The position numbers and the translations under genes are program-made. Under the pieces are notes generated by a model. It was not told the origin of the DNA. It saw nothing but the letters and a program-made list of their open reading frames with translations, and made no database searches. From Tyto alba (Eukaryota > Chordata > Aves > Strigiformes > Tytonidae), in the NCBI RefSeq assembly GCF_018691265.1, contig NW_024881283.1, positions 10,969,731-11,033,730 on the forward strand: a stretch of 64,000 nt of DNA. The letters run 5' to 3'. Of the stretch, positions 35,650-47,214 are shown piece after piece. Within the stretch, counting starts at the first letter, position 1, and each line of letters opens with the position of its first letter.

Positions 35650-37463
35650 AAAGGGACCTCTGCAGCCTCAGCTCCATCACAAGCGGCTGTTAAGGTGCGA
35701 TGTCAGCGCCGCCGGAACCTTTCCCAGTGAAGGGACCTGCCTGCAGAAATTGTGTGAGGGCTCCATCGCGCTGGGCATCACGCAGAGCCTCACCGCGAGG
35801 GGAGTACAACAGGGGCAGCACCGAGGGGTGTTCAGTCCCAGGGCAGAACGAAGCGGACACAGCAGAGCCTGACGCTGTTCTCTGCACTCTCAGCACATGG
35901 AGCTCACTTGCTCCAGGGAAGCCTTAGGAGAAGACCAGCTGTCTCAGGAGAAGTAGGGAGCGCTGAGGGCAGACCTTTCCCTTTCCTTCCCAATGTGCTG
36001 ATGGCTTTACCAGGAGTCTTGCACAGCCAGTCCACCCGAGCGGCACGGTGCGGAGCTCTGCAGCAGGCAGACCTGTGCCCCAGGGCTGCAGGGTGCAGTG
36101 CTCGTCCCACCTGGAACAATCCAGCAGCCAGCAGGCTGGCTCTTCTGCACTGGCTGCAACCTGGGCTGGGACAAGGGCACGGCCCTGCCCTCCTCGATGC
36201 CATCTGGACCTCTACTGACTTAAGCTTCTACAGCAGCCCTGTTGCCAGGGTCAGCAGATATACCCGAGTACCCACATGTCATCCAGGTCCCCATGAAATG
36301 CCCAGAGCTGAGGGGACCAGGCACTTCAGACACCCAAACTTGTGACCCCCCAGAGTGGGGTCCTGCTGGCATGGACCAACCAGAGCCTCAGCCTGGCCTG
36401 TGCAGAGCCTGGGCACGCACAGAGGTGGCTCAGTCTCCCCAGAGCCGTTATCAGACTGTCCCTCAGATGTGGGCAAGCATGCTGCAGCCCTGTCATACAC
36501 GTGGGTGGCAGGAGATGCAGGAAGCCTCCATGCACTACATTTGCAATGTTCCTGTGCTGCACCTGGGCAGATTCCAATCTCTCAATGCTTCAGGGGGACA
36601 GCAGTGACAAATTACAGCATTTGCAGCACAGCAAAAGAGAAACAGAGAGACCGAAGGAGGAATGATTGTATTATCAATAATGTTTCCAATAGCTGATGGA
36701 TGAGGACAACCAAATGATTTTTAAGGTTTCAGTAGAAACCCTCCAAACAGCAGCACAAAGGCAAAGTGTGTATTAATCCAGGGTCTCCTAAGGAAGTCCT
36801 CCAGGGATGGGCACAGCAATGCCAGGCACAGGCAGAGTGTGTGCTCAGCATGATGCCATGGACAGCCCATTTAGTAGCAGTCAAGAAGGGACCTTTTCCT
36901 TGTCCCCGTGGAGACAGATGTGATCCTGAGAACTTTCTGAGAGGGATGAACACACAGACACACTGCTCAATGGGACTCTTCCAAACTGCTGAGGTTTTCC
37001 CCGCCCCTTCCCTACCCAGGGCTCAGTCTGAATGCTTATTAAACAGTTCTGCAAACAAACAGCTTTTTGAAAGTTGCTGAAAAAGCCCCCTGCTTTCACC
37101 AAAACTAAGAGGAGAGAACATCAAGGAAAAGATCACCTCCTAATTCTTTGGGGAGCTGAATTTGCAGAGCAACCATCCTGTTCTAATGAAATACAAACAT
37201 TCCCTTCAAAAGGCAGGGTGTAGCCCCTTGCCCTGTACATGGCAGGATGTACAGCTGATAGCTCTGTGATGCCATATGTCAGACACAGCCTTGGAAATGC
37301 TACCATGCTGGAAGTGTAACAGACAACATTGTTGTGTGTTGAAAACTGGCAAATCTCCAGGCTGGGGTTTCAAGGGATAATTTGTAGATTGAATGTTAAT
37401 GAATATTATTGTTGTTATCTGGAAAGGCTGTGCTGACTTCACTCTGCTGCCAATTGCACATCT

Positions 37464-37508
<45 letters not shown>

Positions 37509-38094
37509 CCAACCCGTATACCAAACATAAAGGGCAATTCCAGCACAGCTGCTGATTCAGGAAAAGGCATATGGGAATAGGTGATCCTTTCTGTGCCTAG
37601 CCTGTGTCACTCCCTCCTCAAACTCTGCTGCTTTGAATACTTGCTTAGATATGGGATCATTGTTTCATCTAAGTCTTGTCTGTCCTTCCTTCTGCAAACT
37701 CACCATGCTTCAGTAGCCATCCCCCAGCCATGGTATCTGGAGGTCAGGAGCAGGCATCAATGGGATCTTTAATAGCATAGATCTTTTTTTTTAGCTCTTT
37801 GGGGAAAGAAGCAGGCAGGGGAAATACCGTCATTTCTGCAGCCCTGCACTACGGAGTTGTGACATGGCTTTGGTCTTGGGAGCCTTTCTGTGTGAACTAT
37901 GAGTTCAGAGAGCAGCAGCTTACCTGAGAAAACTGGCTGAGGGTGCTTGAGCAGCGGGCACAGGGCAGTGCCCCCCTGCAGCTCCAGAGGACCCCTGCCC
38001 TCCCCTCCAGGCAGGCTGGCTCCGGGGCCACTCGGCAATGCACTGCAGCCCACCATGATTTATGTGGCACTTGTACAATTGATGCGCTTTGTGC
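35650..38094. other. intergenic, nothing recognised except a T homopolymer
   Basis: No gene or element recognised apart from the T42 run listed separately. Confidence 0.45.
37467..37508. repeat. T homopolymer, 42 bases
   Basis: Uninterrupted T run preceded by TCTCTC. It could be a simple repeat or the A-tail of a minus-strand retroposon. The adjoining sequence on the right shows no AATAAA near the tail and no recognised source gene. Confidence 0.95.
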
Positions 38095-38310
38095 CCGGGG
38101 ACAGTTAAATGGTAGCTCTGTCATTAGTTTAAGCAGAGGTTAAAGGTGATCAATAACAAGGGTTTCATGCCCAATTGATCACCCCTTGCTATTTATTTCT
38201 GCCTTTTGCTCTCCATCCCGTGGTGCTTTTAGAAATAGTAATTAAAGACATAACAAGTGTTCCACTAAGCAGAATATCAAACACTCCAGGTATCGATTCA
38301 ATACTCTCCC
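38095..38310. promoter_or_regulatory. enhancer-like block with a perfect inverted repeat
   Basis: AT-rich block beside GC-rich DNA. GGTGATCAAT (38145-38154) and its exact reverse complement ATTGATCACC (38174-38183) flank a 19-base spacer containing AACAAGGG. ATCAAT/ATCAATAA and nearby TATCGATT fit ONECUT/CUX-type sites; AGTAATTAAAG and GTCATTAGTTTAA are homeodomain-like. It lies about 9-10 kb downstream of POU3F1 in that gene's orientation. Confidence 0.4.
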
Positions 38311-38319
38311 TCCTAACGA

Positions 38320-38880
38320 CGCTGACCTGCGCCTGTCCCCAGCCCCGGTGCGGCTGGGCCAGCCTGCAAGGCTGCTCCCCCCACAGCCAGGGCTGGGGAG
38401 GCGAGCCCCCTCCTCGGGGGCACCGCCAGCCCCCGCCCCAGGCACACACGGGCAGCAGGGCCCAAGCGCCGGGCAGGTCCTCGGGAGGGCTCTGGGACAG
38501 GAGGATTTTACCTCCTGGGTCCGACCCTCCCCTTCCCGAGAAGCTGACCAAAGCCAGCCCAGCTAGCCCAGGCACGGTCCTGTGTTCACGCCCCAGGTCG
38601 TGGGCACCAGTGTGGCCGGCCGGGCCCAGAAGAGGCAACCTGGCTCTGTCCTGCTGCCCGCTGCGGCCCCCACCTCTGCCCTGCAGGGCAGGCTGCCACG
38701 GGCTGCTTGGGGACAGAGCCAGGCTGACTCCCCCACGTCCTGGGGAGGGTCCAAACGGGCCAGCAGCAATTCTGGACCAGGCAAACACCCTGACACAGGC
38801 ATACGCCAGTGCCAACCGCCCTTCACCGGCTCTCCCGGCTCCCGCTGTGCCCCAGCACTCCTAACTCCCCGCAAACCTAG
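38320..38880. other. GC-rich stretch, no gene recognised
   Basis: GC-rich with moderate CpG content. It has overlapping ORFs of 229 (+) and 208 (-) codons that mirror each other and show no domain. It may be a weak CpG island adjoining the AT-rich block on its left. Confidence 0.4.
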
Positions 38881-41800
38881 CACGGGGAGGTGGCCTACAG
38901 AGAGGGAGCACACTGGATGACAAATATGTTCAGCAAAGTATTGCTGAGTGCTTTGTTTTTGCCATCTGCACTAGAAAGAAACAGCTGAAAATGAACAGCA
39001 ACAGGAAAGCAAATATAAGGCAAATGTCAGGGTGCATCTACCAATTGTGTAACCCATTAGACTGTTGTGCTGCAGAGCCCCAGCTCACAAACCCCACAAA
39101 TATCTGCCTATTTGTCTTTCACTTTAAAAGCATATTTAGGGCAAATACACCATCAGACAAGCAAAAGCATCTTGTTGACTTTGGGGACAGCTTCAGGTTT
39201 TTTATTTCTAGTGAGTGTAGCCATTTTCTGGGTTGCAGCGGAAGGTATCGCTGGCTGCAGCTTTAGCAGAGGCAAGGAGACGGGGATGCTGCTCAACAGG
39301 TGGGACAGCACTGCTGCTTGGCTCTGCACTGATCTGCATGACCCAGGGGCTGGAAAGTGTCTAGTGCCATGCAAGCAGCAGAACAATCCAGCAACCAGTA
39401 AGACTAGGAAGAGAGAGAGACAACTGTGAGATGTTTCAAAGCTGAGAAAGGCCTTTTCTTCAATATACCAGTAAGAGGCTTGGTGAAGAAAGACTGTCAC
39501 GGACTTGCTACAGTCAGAAGTGGCAAGCGTTGTTAGCGATGGGCTAAGTTGTTATATATATCCTCATTTGAAAATAAAATTGCATGTTGCTGCTGAGAGT
39601 AAATTAAGTAATTTTAGGAAAAGAAAGAGCTAAGAATCCTCCTATCGGGAGCAAATCCGCTTTGTGTCACAACCTTCTTACGAATGAGAGCACTATTCTC
39701 ATACATACATGTAAGCAGTACAGGACAGAATGAATCCAGCACTGCAACTGCCTGCTGCTTTTTGCTTGCCCATATTTTCTGAAGAATCAACATCCTTTGC
39801 ACCAAAGTTTGGCTGACAAGTGGGCTGCTCAGCTTGCTTTTCATGGGGCTCAGCAAACCCCATGTTTCCTCCAACTAGACAGATGCAGATGACTCCAGCT
39901 CTACTCTCTGATGTGATAATGTTTAAAGGGAGAAAAAAACCCCAGGCCCTGTGGTGATTTGTAGCCTGAACCACAAGATACGAGGCTTTTCTGAGATGAT
40001 GGGTTTGTTAGATAGCTCCCATGCCTGTTGCAAATCTGCACCTTTAACAGGCCCGTCAGGCTTCTCCCTCCCTGCCGTGGGCGCTGAGCCACAGTGGGTC
40101 AGACCCCCAGACTTCACCACTCAAGCAAATCCTGTGAGTCTGCCGCGCGAGTACGTGGACTCACTCGGGAGAGCACTGTGCAGGGATGACAAGGGAAGCA
40201 GCATGCAAGGTCAGGCTTGGCAACAGTTTTCATCCCTTTGCTCCTCAATAATGCTCCGACACCTGAGACCGTGCTAAGGCATGAGAAAGGATGTGTTTAA
40301 AACTGTTCTGAGCACAAAGTATTCATCAGCTCCTGGCACTTCGAGCTCTGCAGAGGACACAAAGGCATAAGGGACGCAGACCTTGGTCCTGAGGAAGAGA
40401 AATTCAGAGTTGCACCCTGACCCCCACCTGGCTAGGAGAAAGGGCAGGGGGCCAAGGGCCAGCCACCACGGCATGCCGGTGCTCTGCTAGATACATGCCA
40501 CAGGCAAGGAAACTAAAAATAACACTGGGCTGATGCAAGTCAGCCAGGAGCTGGAGAGACGGCACTCGGCTATGCTTGTCATCACGAGCTGGAGCTCCAC
40601 GGGCTCCTGGGCTGACAGAGACCGTTCCAGCAGTGGGTGATGCCCTTCCACCAACACTTACCCTCACAACACAGAGCAAGCCTGTCCCGCTCTCCACAGC
40701 CCTGGGGCAGCTGGGTCAGGAACTTAAGCAGGAAAATACCCATATACAGACTAGTGAGAAAAAAGGAAGCAGGAGAGCAGCTCTTGCGTCCCTGAAGTAC
40801 AGCTCTGCTCACGCTGCACCTTGGAGTCCAGCACATGGAAATGTTTTTTCCCCTGGAGCTACTGAGTACGCCGTCCACAAATCCACACTACTCACACCGC
40901 GAGCCAGGGAGCATCTCACACTGATGTAGCTCTTTTTGCTGAGGTCCTCTCAGCACTCCATAGAAATTAACCCTTGCAACTTAAGTTTTATTACATCACT
41001 TCATGAGAAGTAAAACCACTGGATTAAAAACCCCAAAACACCTTCCATAATCCTTAGGGAAATTAACGGGAGATCTGGGAGTAAAATCCAGGAGCTCTGA
41101 TACTGTTCTAAAGGAAAGACTGCATTGTAGCAAATCTGATAACTGCCCTTCTGTACTACAGTTCTCTCACTGCCCATACTTCTGTTGATTCATTTGAAAA
41201 GCCATCACTTCTTTTGTCTGTAACCAGGTTAGACTTAAACGTGACTGAAAAAACTTCTCCAATTTAAAACTAGTTATCTATTTAAAAAAAAAAAAACCAA
41301 AACCAAAAACATAAAGACATCTGATGCAATGGCCTGACTCTTTAAAACTAATCCTGCAAAAAGATGCAAACATGTAAATCAAATTCATTTTCCAGGGTTT
41401 TGACTAGCTACAAATTTAAAATGCAGCATAATCTCAAAGTTGCACAGACTCCAGGGTGAGTGAGAGGTACTAATACACAATGAGCTCCAGGTAATGAAAA
41501 AACACAGGACAAATTTCCACAGAAAAAAAAATAAAATACACTGAAATGAAAAAATGCCCATTGGCTTTCCCATACCTTCTATCAAACCCCTAGCGAAGAG
41601 CAGGCACTTCCATGGAACATCTGACAACTCTTGTGCATATACGTGACATCTGCAAGAAGATTTTTGTGCAATTGTTCATTCATTTACTTTCAAGGCACTC
41701 AGCTGTTACGGGTACAGCTCCTGAGACAGGGAGCCAAACGGCTTCAGCTTGCCATCCGCCTTTCTTAAAGATGTTGACAGAAAAGCCAGCTTGGAAACAT

Positions 41801-43755
41801 TATGAAAGAAATACTATTGTTTGGCTATGGTGACTGCTGTCCATTTTGGCCCTAGAGCAGCTGCTGCAAGGATTAAAAAAACAAGATGACTTGGATGAAT
41901 GATAATCTGGCAAAGTGACCAAAAGCATCTTGCCCCCTGTGGAACTGCAAGTCAATGTGTCCACAGGGAAACACGACCTGGGTGCTGGAGGTGTTGCACT
42001 GATATCTTTATCGGGCATAACACTGGTGGTAAAGAAGAAAAATCAATAAGAAATGTCTTTAAAGTTTGACACAGACAGGATTGTCCTCTGCAGCAAGCGC
42101 TCTCAGCAGTGTATAAGCCAGGGCACCTGTGTAACTGAAACACCTTTGCAAGGCTTACAAGAAACTACACTCATTTTGACCAACACCAAAAATAATGCGG
42201 TATCAAGGAATATGAAATATTCATGAGGTTTGATCTAACACACACATTATATCTTGTGTACAGTATCATATGCTTTAATGCTGCCTTTGCAACCTTCTAA
42301 TTCCCACGCACAGCGTGGTGGGTTGCACAAAGAAGCCTGGTCTTATTAGTTCACATTGAAACCAAGGGAACTTCCATGGGTAGAGTTTACATGGATCACA
42401 GAGGAAAACACCTGATTAAGTATAGTTGTCTGTATTTCTACTTCTGTGCCCAGGTGAGAGCTGTGTGTGCACACATGCAGTTACACTCACCAACAAATAA
42501 CAAGTGGGAGAGATGCTGAATGTCCATAAATCAGCTCTGCAAAGCGCAGTGGGAGTTCACATGGAAGGCTTAACGAGCTCTTTCTCAGTGTTTCTCTTAT
42601 ATATGCACATACATGTAAAACAGAGGGAGGATGCTTATCAGAGCCCCCATTGTATTCCTGGAGAAATCCTGTTCTTTGGAGTTGCCCATTTCAGGAGAGT
42701 CTGTGGGGCCAGGTCTCTCTAAGCAGCAATAAACCTTATTGAGACCAGACACCTTCATCGGTGGACATGTAGCATTTCAAAACAACCCCCAAACAGCCCC
42801 CCTCTCCCCAGCTTGCTGCTGGCCCTGCCCGGAGCCGCAGGGGCAGCCGGTGTCCCCACTGCAGGCGGGACACGGCCGCGCCGGGCTGCGCCCCTGTCCG
42901 AAAAAACCGCGCCCGGCTGCGAGCACCAGCGCGGAGTCTGCTGGCCGGGGCGTGCTGATTTTAAACAGCCCGACAGTAACAAGCCGTGCAAGGCAGCTAA
43001 GGAGAAGCAAGTCCACAGTTGTGGACTTTTGCCCTGCGGGCATGACCCAAGCCTGTTTCCTCCGATACCTGTGAAACAACAACATTGAGCTTTCCCAGGG
43101 CTAATCCAGCTCCAACCAAACAACGGTAGCTTTAGCGTAAAATTAAAATATATGCAAACAACATTAGCACAGAATTAAAATACATACTCAACCAGATGGT
43201 GCTGAAATTTCTCCTTGGGGGGAGAGAGAGGGAGCAGGGATGGGCAGAGTTAGGGACAGGGTTCCAAGGTGTTGATGCTGATGTTCCAAATTTACATGAG
43301 AAGAGATGCTAGTGTTTCCGCTGCTGCCTTAGCTAGTTAGGGGGCAGTTTGCATTGCCGGCGGTTTGCTGGGATCAGGCTCCGAGTGGATCGCAGTTAGC
43401 AGGAGACCAGATTCTGTTGAAAGCGCAAGATGAATAGAGCATCAATAATTACGTGTGACTCTGCCTAGCAAGGCAAACTGCTGTGCTGTAGTCACTTCTG
43501 CAGTTATTATAGAGCAAGCATTCCCTGCTCTTGCAAGTGGCAGCAGTAACAATCTAAGACAAGAAATCGGGAAAGAAAGTTGGATGCTGGAACACCACAA
43601 CCTTTTCCTTAGCACACAGGAAAGCTGAGCAGCAACTGTCCACCTTTTTAAAAATAAAAAAAAAAAAAAAAAAAAGTACGTGCTACTCTGCTGAGCACTG
43701 TCTGCCTTACAGAAAGCAGTGATTTCCTAAAATTGCCGATAACCACTTTGTAAGA
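38881..43755. other. intergenic, gene-free
   Basis: No exon, RNA gene or mobile element recognised. A small GC/CpG-rich patch lies at about 42,800-42,960. Confidence 0.45.
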
Positions 43756-43759
43756 CAAG

Positions 43760-44140
43760 AGCACCGGGACAGCGCGGCCGCGCTCCCGAGCAGCCGCCCC
43801 GGCTGCTCCGCGCCCGGCGAGGCTAAAGCGCAGCGGAGGCAGCGCGGAGCCCCGCGCCCCCTGCGCGGGGGGGGGGGGGGGGGGGGCTGCGCTCGGCCCA
43901 GGGACGCGTTCGTTCGCTGCCAACCGCCCCGGCCCCCCCGGCCCCCCCCTCCCTCACCCGGCCCCCGGCGCGGGCGAGGCGAGCGGCACACCGGCAGCCA
44001 CTCCGGGGGCGAGTGCCAGCCCCCGCGTGGCGAGCGCGGCCCGGCGCTGCCGGGGGACGAGCCACGGCCCCACGGCGAGCACAAAAGCGGCGCTGGGAGC
44101 CGAGCTCCCGCGGCTCCTCTGCCCGGGGTTGCGAGGGTTC
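43760..44140. promoter_or_regulatory. orphan CpG island with a 20-G run
   Basis: About 380 bases of very high CpG density between AT-rich flanks. It includes an uninterrupted run of 20 G at 43867-43886. It is about 3 kb downstream of the POU3F1 stop. Open frames on the minus strand are Pro/Ala/Gly/Arg-rich and not convincing. It may be the promoter of a noncoding RNA or a secondary CpG island of the POU3F1 locus. Confidence 0.6.
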
Positions 44141-45440
44141 CACCTCGGTGCAGACCTGACCCCTCTGATACTGGTAATGCGCTTAACTCCCTTTCCTTAC
44201 CCACACTTCCTACTTGGCATATTCTACTATGGGCTTTGTGCGTTGTTAAATAACTATTTGTGCATCTGCTTTTCTTTACTGTACCAACATCACAGTCCTA
44301 CCTTCCTGTGCTTTACTCCTGATGTAGTAGTATGACTCATACTTTCACTTTAGTGAGAAACAACCACCACAAAAAAAAATCATAAATAAAAAAAAATAAA
44401 GTCTCCCTCCAGTAATTGCTATTTAATCCTTGACCAAGAAAACTAACAAGTTATTTTAAGAGAGGCAAACCTCTGGGGCATTTGAATTTTAGAACGGCTG
44501 AGCATTGCAGAAAGCAGATATATAAAGAGTATTTTATTTTTGCTGCTCAACAGCATGAAAGAGCTAATGCAGCAGGGCTGCCAGCGCCTTATACAATCTG
44601 ACAAACTGAACAACCCAAGGGTGCTCATCCTCCCCAGCACTCACACCACATCCCATCCATTATGAGAACACAATGTGAAAACTGACCCTTCCCTTCCAAG
44701 TATCAATATAAATACTGTTTGCCAGCCAGGTTAGTTCACAATGAAGAGGCTACTGAAATCACTCCTGGTATAGAAAAGCATGCAATGCAAACAAGTTTGT
44801 TTTCTTAAAAAAAAAAAAAAAAAAAAAGAAGAAGAAAACAAAAAAGAACAAAACAAAAACCACCCAAACCCCTCTTTTGTTAGTTTCTGATTTTGTTTCT
44901 TCTTCCCCTAAAGTCTGACTATCACACAGAAATTCTTAAGTAAAGGCTGCAAAGTTACAGCATTACCAAACATTAAACACAGTGGTACACGTGTGAAACA
45001 CACAAAAGCATAGCTAAGGAAAGATTTTCAGAGCTGAAAATTAGTTTAAACACTTTCTTGTTACATTGACTCAAAGCCTTAAATCATCATGCTCCTTTTT
45101 TACTGGAGCGTATCATCTAAGCTACTGCATATACTCAGCTATTTAGAAATTAGTAAATATTTAGTAAATACAGCAAAACTTTTGGAATTCAGGATCTCTA
45201 TAAAAGCCCTACAATTCTGTGCTTTTCCATCAAAAAGTCTCATTACAAAAAAGGAAGCTAAGTCTCTAACAAAAGCTGACAAAACATACAATGCACACTG
45301 AATCCTTTAAGTGAGATTTCTATTATGCTCTGCATACCAAGAAAAGTTATTAACACACTAAACTGCAGCATTTGCTAGCTTACTTGTATCACAAAGTGAA
45401 TAATTTCTTTACATACTTACAAGCATCATACATAGTATTT
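44141..45440. other. AT-rich intergenic DNA
   Basis: AT-rich with A runs (44368-44398 broken, 44807-44827). No gene recognised. Confidence 0.45.
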
Positions 45441-45444
45441 AATG

Positions 45445-47214
45445 AAATAACTGCTCAAAGTTACTTTATTTTAAAATCTCAAAAACCAGTTTACTATAAT
45501 TTTGAATGAGAACTTAATAGTTTTGTATTAATTGATGTAGAATAACTACATTTTAAGAGACATTGAGAATGTGATAATTTATAACATTATCTACTGCAAA
45601 TGCGTTGTTGCTTAGACAAGTATTATACACACCTCCCCCAAAGGCACAAAATACAACAAAATCAAACCACAGCGAAGTCAGGAATTTTCATGTATAAATT
45701 TTCAAGTGTAAGTTACATTTGATATGTTAAAAATTTCTATGTATATATATAAAAATAACTATTATGAATTCCTATACAGGATGCAGTGCTACCACTAGAA
45801 AATCCCTTTTAAGCCTGCTGTTTTCACAGCATATCATTTGTACCAAGAATCGAGTAGGGAAACTAGTGCCAGACGTTCAAGAACATTGGTAGGTTCTCTG
45901 CCTAACAGAAAGACAGAACTTGGTGCTTTATCTACCAGATTTTGACTATTTCATCAGTGCGAGAACTCTGTATAGGCACATGTTTCAAAAGTTCTCCCAA
46001 CACACAAAATACTGCAGGAATCAAAGGACCTGGAAAGGCAAACACAATGCTCACATGTGCCTCTTCTTGACATTTGCTGAAAGAGAAGAGGTTTAAAGTA
46101 GAGATGCAAGCTGATTCTTCTAGAGAATGCAGTAACTAAGTTTTCAGCCTTTCTTGGCATAACCACAAAATATTAGGGCATGAAACCATGAAAGGGAAAA
46201 CTGGTGACATCAGAAAACCCAGAAGTGTGGTTTGAGTGGAAAGAAGGAATCTTCTTAGCTACACTGGTGCACACTTATTACTTCCACGATAAGCGGGAAG
46301 AAAGTTGTTTAGAATGTTTACGCTCACACTGCAGACTGCGAAAAGTTACATTAACATCAGTAAAATATCATAGCACCACAAACAAAGCTGCAACACTCCA
46401 CCGGTTCTGACGCTCGGGGTTTGGCCACTGATAGGTGTGCAGGCAGAATGCAAGGGCACAAGGGCAACGAAGAAGTTCCACCGAAGTGCAGGTAACGGGA
46501 AGGGCCCACGCCGCCGAGCCCCACTCGTGCCAAGCGCACAGCTACCGGGGAACGACGGGGCGTCCGCGGCCCTCGGCGCCCCGGGAGCGGCGCACGCGGG
46601 TCCCGCCCGCCGCCGGGGGCCGCCGGGAGCGCTCGGCGGGGCCCCGGGCGCGGCCCCGTCACCGGGCTCCTCCGGCCCGGCCCGCTCCCGCCTGGGCGCC
46701 GCGGCCGCAAAGATGACACGAGACCGGTTCCTGGGTAAATGGTTTATGTAAGTAATAAAATATTTACTATAACATAAATAGAAACGTACCCTCGCAGTCT
46801 ACATTGGTTTTGCAATAAAGATACAAACAAAAACCGAAACCCAAGGGGATGGACCGGACCGAACCCACTGACGGGAGGGAGAGAGCTCCGCGCACGGTTA
46901 GAAAATAAATAGAAACGGGCCGGGAAATGATTTCGAAGCGTCCTCCGGGCGAGCCCGGGCCGGGCCGGGCCGGGGGCTCCGCCGCCCCGGCGGCCACGCG
47001 AGGAAGGGAATAAATTAGAGATCGCAAACCTTTGGCTACTGCTGCTGCGGCCGCGAGCGGCTCCGGCGCGCAGGGCGCCCGTGGCGGGCGAATAAATACA
47101 GCGCGGGCGCGGAGCGGGCGCGGCCGGGCCAGTCTGAGGAATAAATTAAAGCGCGTCTCCCGCCGCCCGCGCCCGCTTCGCCGCCGTCGGGGCCGCGGCG
47201 GCGGGGCCGGGCAG
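45445..47214 (-). other. POU3F1: POU3F1 3' UTR (extent inferred)
   Basis: Runs from the stop codon leftwards. On the minus strand the first 450 bases carry repeated TTTATT/ATTTATT elements (minus copies opposite 46814-46819, 46904-46911, 47009-47016, 47091-47098 and 47140-47146), two of them in the AU-rich-element form TATTTATT. The first canonical minus-strand AATAAA is opposite 45465-45470, with an ATTAAA just beyond (opposite 45437-45442). That would give a UTR of about 1.75 kb, similar to mammals. A weaker earlier option is CATAAA opposite 46743-46748. A GC-rich patch (46,490-46,715) lies within the longer version. Confidence 0.45.

Noticed and set aside
38175..38864. 229-codon plus and 208-codon minus ORFs
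   Set aside because: Mirror ORFs in GC-rich DNA; neither resembles a protein family.
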